8,010 bases of DNA, from assembly GCA_015494775.1 (NCBI GenBank), contig WGAP01000115.1, positions 1 through 8,010 on the forward strand. The letters run 5' to 3'. The stretch comes from Flavobacteriales bacterium (GTDB lineage: Bacteria; Bacteroidota; Bacteroidia; Flavobacteriales; Flavobacteriaceae). A program made the position numbers and the translations under genes. Shown here piece after piece: positions 6,430-8,010 of the stretch. The stretch's first letter is position 1. Each line of letters starts with the position of its first letter. A model generated the notes under the pieces. It worked only from the letters and a program-made list of their open reading frames with translations, was not told the origin of the DNA and made no database searches.

Positions 6430-6965
6430 GGTTGTTTTTGGTAATCGTGAACGTAGTGCTCGCCACGTAAAATACGGAGCAAATCCCGCTCGATACTTTC
6501 CATGGGATATTCGATGATGCGGGCCGCTTCCTTGTCCTTTTTGTAAACGATAAACGTGGGCACGCGAATAATGTTTTTGCCCTTGACCAAAGGCGATTCG
6601 CCGTAATGCCGCGGCAGGGCGAAAATGCGGAATTGTTTTTCGGAAATCCCCGCCGCGCGGGCAACGCGCACAAAATGCGGCACGTGTTCGCGGCTGTCGG
6701 GACACCAGGTGCCCATATAAATGTCGATGTGCACACCGGATTTGTCCAATTGCTTCAAAGCGCCAAGTGCAACCGTATCGGGCTGATATTCGTTATAATT
6801 TTCCTCGAACCAAGTTTTATAAGGTGCTTTTTGCAACGCCACCACGGGAATTTGTCCCACCAGGATGGGCTTGCCCTTGTAGGTCTCGGTATGATAGCTT
6901 TGCCGCGCCGCGTGGCAACCGGCCGCAAACAAGGCCAATAGCAATATAAAACGTAATGGTCGCAT
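6426..6965 (-). CDS. Thioredoxin-fold lipoprotein with CxxS motif
   Basis: A 179-residue protein. The start at 6965 gives a short lipoprotein signal peptide, MRPLRFILLLALFAAGC, with the lipid-carrying Cys at 17, so the protein is probably membrane-anchored outside the cytoplasm. The thioredoxin-like part has MGTWCPDSREHVPHF (84-98) and the cis-proline loop RVPTFIV (134-140, Pro136). Classic thioredoxin has CxxC; here it is Cys88-Pro-Asp-Ser91, with only one active-site thiol. From memory, single-cysteine TWCxDS forms are common in Bacteroidota thioredoxin-family proteins. The exact job (thiol exchange, disulfide isomerisation or substrate binding) is not deducible. It is the first gene of the operon; an ATG 26 codons upstream (7043) is in frame but would lie before the likely promoter and spoil the signal peptide. 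Confidence 0.88.
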   Translation of the reverse strand: MRPLRFILLLALFAAGCHAARQSYHTETYKGKPILVGQIPVVALQKAPYKTWFEENYNEYQPDTVALGALKQLDKSGVHIDIYMGTWCPDSREHVPHFVRVARAAGISEKQFRIFALPRHYGESPLVKGKNIIRVPTFIVYKKDKEAARIIEYPMESIERDLLRILRGEHYVHDYQKQP

Positions 6966-6979
6966 AACGGGATTTTTGT

Positions 6980-7012
6980 CAAAGATAGGAATAATCGAAT
7001 TTTCCGAAGCAA
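6980..7012 (-). promoter_or_regulatory. Promoter of the lipoprotein-map-menI-menF-ABC-F operon
   Basis: On the minus strand TATCTTTG (6987-6980) is a perfect TAnnTTTG -7 box, with TTG (7012-7010) 22 bases upstream, slightly wider than usual. Only 14 bases lie between the -7 box and the ATG, so the transcript would have a leader of only about ten bases. This also supports the short start of the lipoprotein gene. Confidence 0.65.
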
Positions 7013-7032
7013 TTTTTTCCGAAAAGGAAGGA

Positions 7033-7050
7033 TTTTCGGGCACCCGAAAA
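7033..7050. promoter_or_regulatory. 18-bp perfect palindrome between divergent promoters, possible operator
   Basis: TTTTCGGG (7033-7040) and CCCGAAAA (7043-7050) are exact inverted copies around CA. It sits upstream of both divergent -33 boxes (7012 on the left, 7080 on the right), where a dimeric regulator could act on both operons. CCGAAAA recurs at 7019-7025 and 7090-7096. On the plus strand it is followed by ATTTTTATCC, so a weak terminator-like hairpin is the alternative. Confidence 0.4.
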
Positions 7051-7079
7051 ATTTTTATCCGAACAAAAAAATCCGGCTG

Positions 7080-7110
7080 TTTACTTTCACCGAAAATTGT
7101 CGTATATTTG
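7080..7110 (+). promoter_or_regulatory. Promoter of the rimP-nusA operon
   Basis: TATATTTG at 7103-7110 is a perfect TAnnTTTG -7 box. TTTA at 7080-7083, 19 bases upstream, is one base off the TTTG -33 box and has the same spacing as the promoter at 328-358. Transcription would start near 7115, leaving a leader of roughly 70 bases before rimP. Confidence 0.65.
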
Positions 7111-7136
7111 CAGCGGACTTTACGGGAAATGCGGAT

Positions 7137-7154
7137 GGGGGCTGAAAAGCCCCC
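7137..7154 (+). promoter_or_regulatory. GC-rich leader hairpin upstream of rimP, attenuator-like
   Basis: GGGGGCT-GAAA-AGCCCCC is a perfect 7-bp stem closed by a GAAA tetraloop, followed by GTTTTATT. It lies inside the predicted rimP leader and ends 29 bases before the ATG. The stem plus the short T run resembles an intrinsic terminator, so it could trim transcription into rimP-nusA; it could also simply stabilise the RNA or space ribosome entry. The T run is short and interrupted. Confidence 0.6.
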
Positions 7155-7183
7155 GTTTTATTGGATGTTAATGGACCAGGACT

Positions 7184-7648
7184 ATGGGTTTTGAACAAAA
7201 AATACGGGAACAAATCGAGCAAAGCGTGTCGCGGAATCCGGATTTGTTTATCTTGGATTTGGACATCAGCCCCGACCGCAATGTGTCGGTGGTCATCGAC
7301 GGCTACCGTCCCGTGCCGCTGAGCGAATGCATACGCATCACCCGTGAGGTGGAAAGCGCCATGGACCGTGAAGAGGAGGATTTTGCCCTCACCGTCAGCA
7401 CCTTCGACATCAGCCGTTGGTTTACCGACCGCCGGCAGTTTCCCAAAAACATCGGGCGCCGGCTCCAAGTGCAAACCGGCTCGGAAACCCTCGAAGGCCA
7501 ACTGACCGAAGTCAACGACGCCGGCATTGTGCTGGAACAAAAGGTGCGTGAACCCAAGCCCGTGGGCAAAGGCAAACACACCGTTACCAAACGCATCGAA
7601 ATCGCTTTCGAAAACATAGAAAAAGCCAAAGTCAAACTGCAATTCTGA
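7184..7648 (+). CDS. rimP: Ribosome maturation factor RimP
   Basis: A 154-residue protein needed for assembly of the 30S ribosomal subunit. The N-terminal half (about 1-75) has the alpha/beta layout of the family. The second half is the small SH3-like barrel, starting at the well-kept DRRQFPKNIGRRLQV (82-96) and ending KRIEIAFENIEKAKVKL (136-152). The usual VSSPGL just before it reads VSTFDISRWF here, losing the Pro-Gly. The order rimP then nusA, 13 bases apart, is the standard bacterial arrangement and supports the call. The ATG at 7184 has no properly spaced ribosome-binding site: AGGA ends only two bases before it. Confidence 0.92.
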   Translation: MGFEQKIREQIEQSVSRNPDLFILDLDISPDRNVSVVIDGYRPVPLSECIRITREVESAMDREEEDFALTVSTFDISRWFTDRRQFPKNIGRRLQVQTGSETLEGQLTEVNDAGIVLEQKVREPKPVGKGKHTVTKRIEIAFENIEKAKVKLQF

Positions 7649-7661
7649 AAAAACAATCACT

Positions 7662-8010
7662 ATGGGAAATAAAGAATTTATCGAAGCTTTTAAAGAATAC
7701 AAAGACGAACGGCTCATCAGCCACGACGAGTTGCTCGGCATTTTGCAGGAAGTGTTGGAATCCACCCTTCGAAAAAAATTGGGTATTGAACGGAAAAAAG
7801 GAAAAGATAAGGATAAAGAAGCCGAACAACCCGAGGATAATTTCGACGTAATCATCAATCCCGACAACGGCGACATCGAAATGTGGGTTTACTACGAAGT
7901 GGTGGAAGATGATGCGGAGGATTTTAATCCCAACCGCCAAATCCGGCTTTCCGACGCCCGCCAAATCGACCCCGATGCCGAAGTGGGCGACGAAATTTCC
8001 AAAGAAGTGA
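7662..8010 (+). CDS. nusA: Transcription termination/antitermination factor NusA, N-terminal part
   Basis: The first 116 codons plus one base; the gene continues past the right edge. The sequence fits the NusA N-terminal domain that binds RNA polymerase near the RNA exit channel: helical IEAFKEYKDERLISHDELL, LQEVLESTLRKKLG, then FDVIINPDNGDIEMW (61-75) and IRLSDARQIDPDAEVGD (94-110). The S1 and KH RNA-binding domains are expected downstream. A lysine/glutamate-rich stretch at about 43-59 (RKKGKDKDKEAEQPE) interrupts the domain between helix and strand, where the Bacteroidota proteins I recall have a shorter link. It is co-transcribed with rimP, and no Shine-Dalgarno is seen. Confidence 0.92.
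   Translation, partial: MGNKEFIEAFKEYKDERLISHDELLGILQEVLESTLRKKLGIERKKGKDKDKEAEQPEDNFDVIINPDNGDIEMWVYYEVVEDDAEDFNPNRQIRLSDARQIDPDAEVGDEISKEV

Noticed and set aside
5629..6444. Plus-strand open frame of 271 codons opposite map
   Set aside because: All metal ligands of methionine aminopeptidase are on the minus strand; the plus frame has no recognisable family.
7171..7194. Mini-ORF of seven codons (MDQDYGF) overlapping the rimP start, possible leader peptide
   Set aside because: It ends inside rimP and could couple to it, but it has no ribosome-binding site, no regulatory codon run, and such short frames arise easily by chance.
7055..7876. Minus-strand open frame of 273 codons opposite rimP and nusA
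   Set aside because: It runs across two well-supported plus-strand genes and their gap, and its low-complexity Phe/Ser/Leu composition is typical of an antisense frame.

Overview
The window comes from a member of the Bacteroidota. The evidence is a SusC/RagA-type outer-membrane protein start, promoters of the Bacteroidota form (TTTG/TTG, a spacer, then TAnnTTTG), the near absence of Shine-Dalgarno sequences, and menaquinone genes of the short Bacteroidota type. I cannot name a genus. Almost all the DNA is coding and most genes are housekeeping.

Layout. Everything left of about 6965 is on the minus strand; rimP and nusA on the right are on the plus strand. Right to left on the minus strand: a thioredoxin-fold lipoprotein (6426-6965), methionine aminopeptidase map (5602-6429), a hotdog thioesterase very like MenI (5180-5602), isochorismate synthase menF (4134-5183) and an ABC-F translation factor (2228-4141). 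All four junctions overlap: three share 1 or 4 bases and the last shares 8 bases or more. This looks like one transcript with coupled translation, starting from a strong TAnnTTTG promoter just upstream of the lipoprotein gene. It mixes protein maturation and translation (Map, ABC-F) with the chorismate branch of menaquinone synthesis (MenF, MenI).

A gene-free stretch (1679-2227) follows the ABC-F gene. It holds a GC-rich element with a long imperfect inverted repeat, an AT-rich 21-bp-period direct repeat, and three adjacent palindromic repeats whose stems vary while keeping complementarity. Left of it are an outer-membrane beta-barrel-like protein (404-1678) and the first 100 codons of a SusC/RagA-type receptor (1-300), with a promoter at 328-358.

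On the right, rimP (7184-7648) and the start of nusA (7662-8010) form the usual ribosome-maturation/transcription operon. Its leader carries a GC-rich hairpin followed by a short T run. The divergent control region between the two operons contains an 18-bp perfect palindrome and repeated CCGAAAA motifs.

I found no phage, CRISPR, toxin-antitoxin or defence system. The most notable items are the intergenic repeat cluster, the coupled five-gene operon and the divergent control region.
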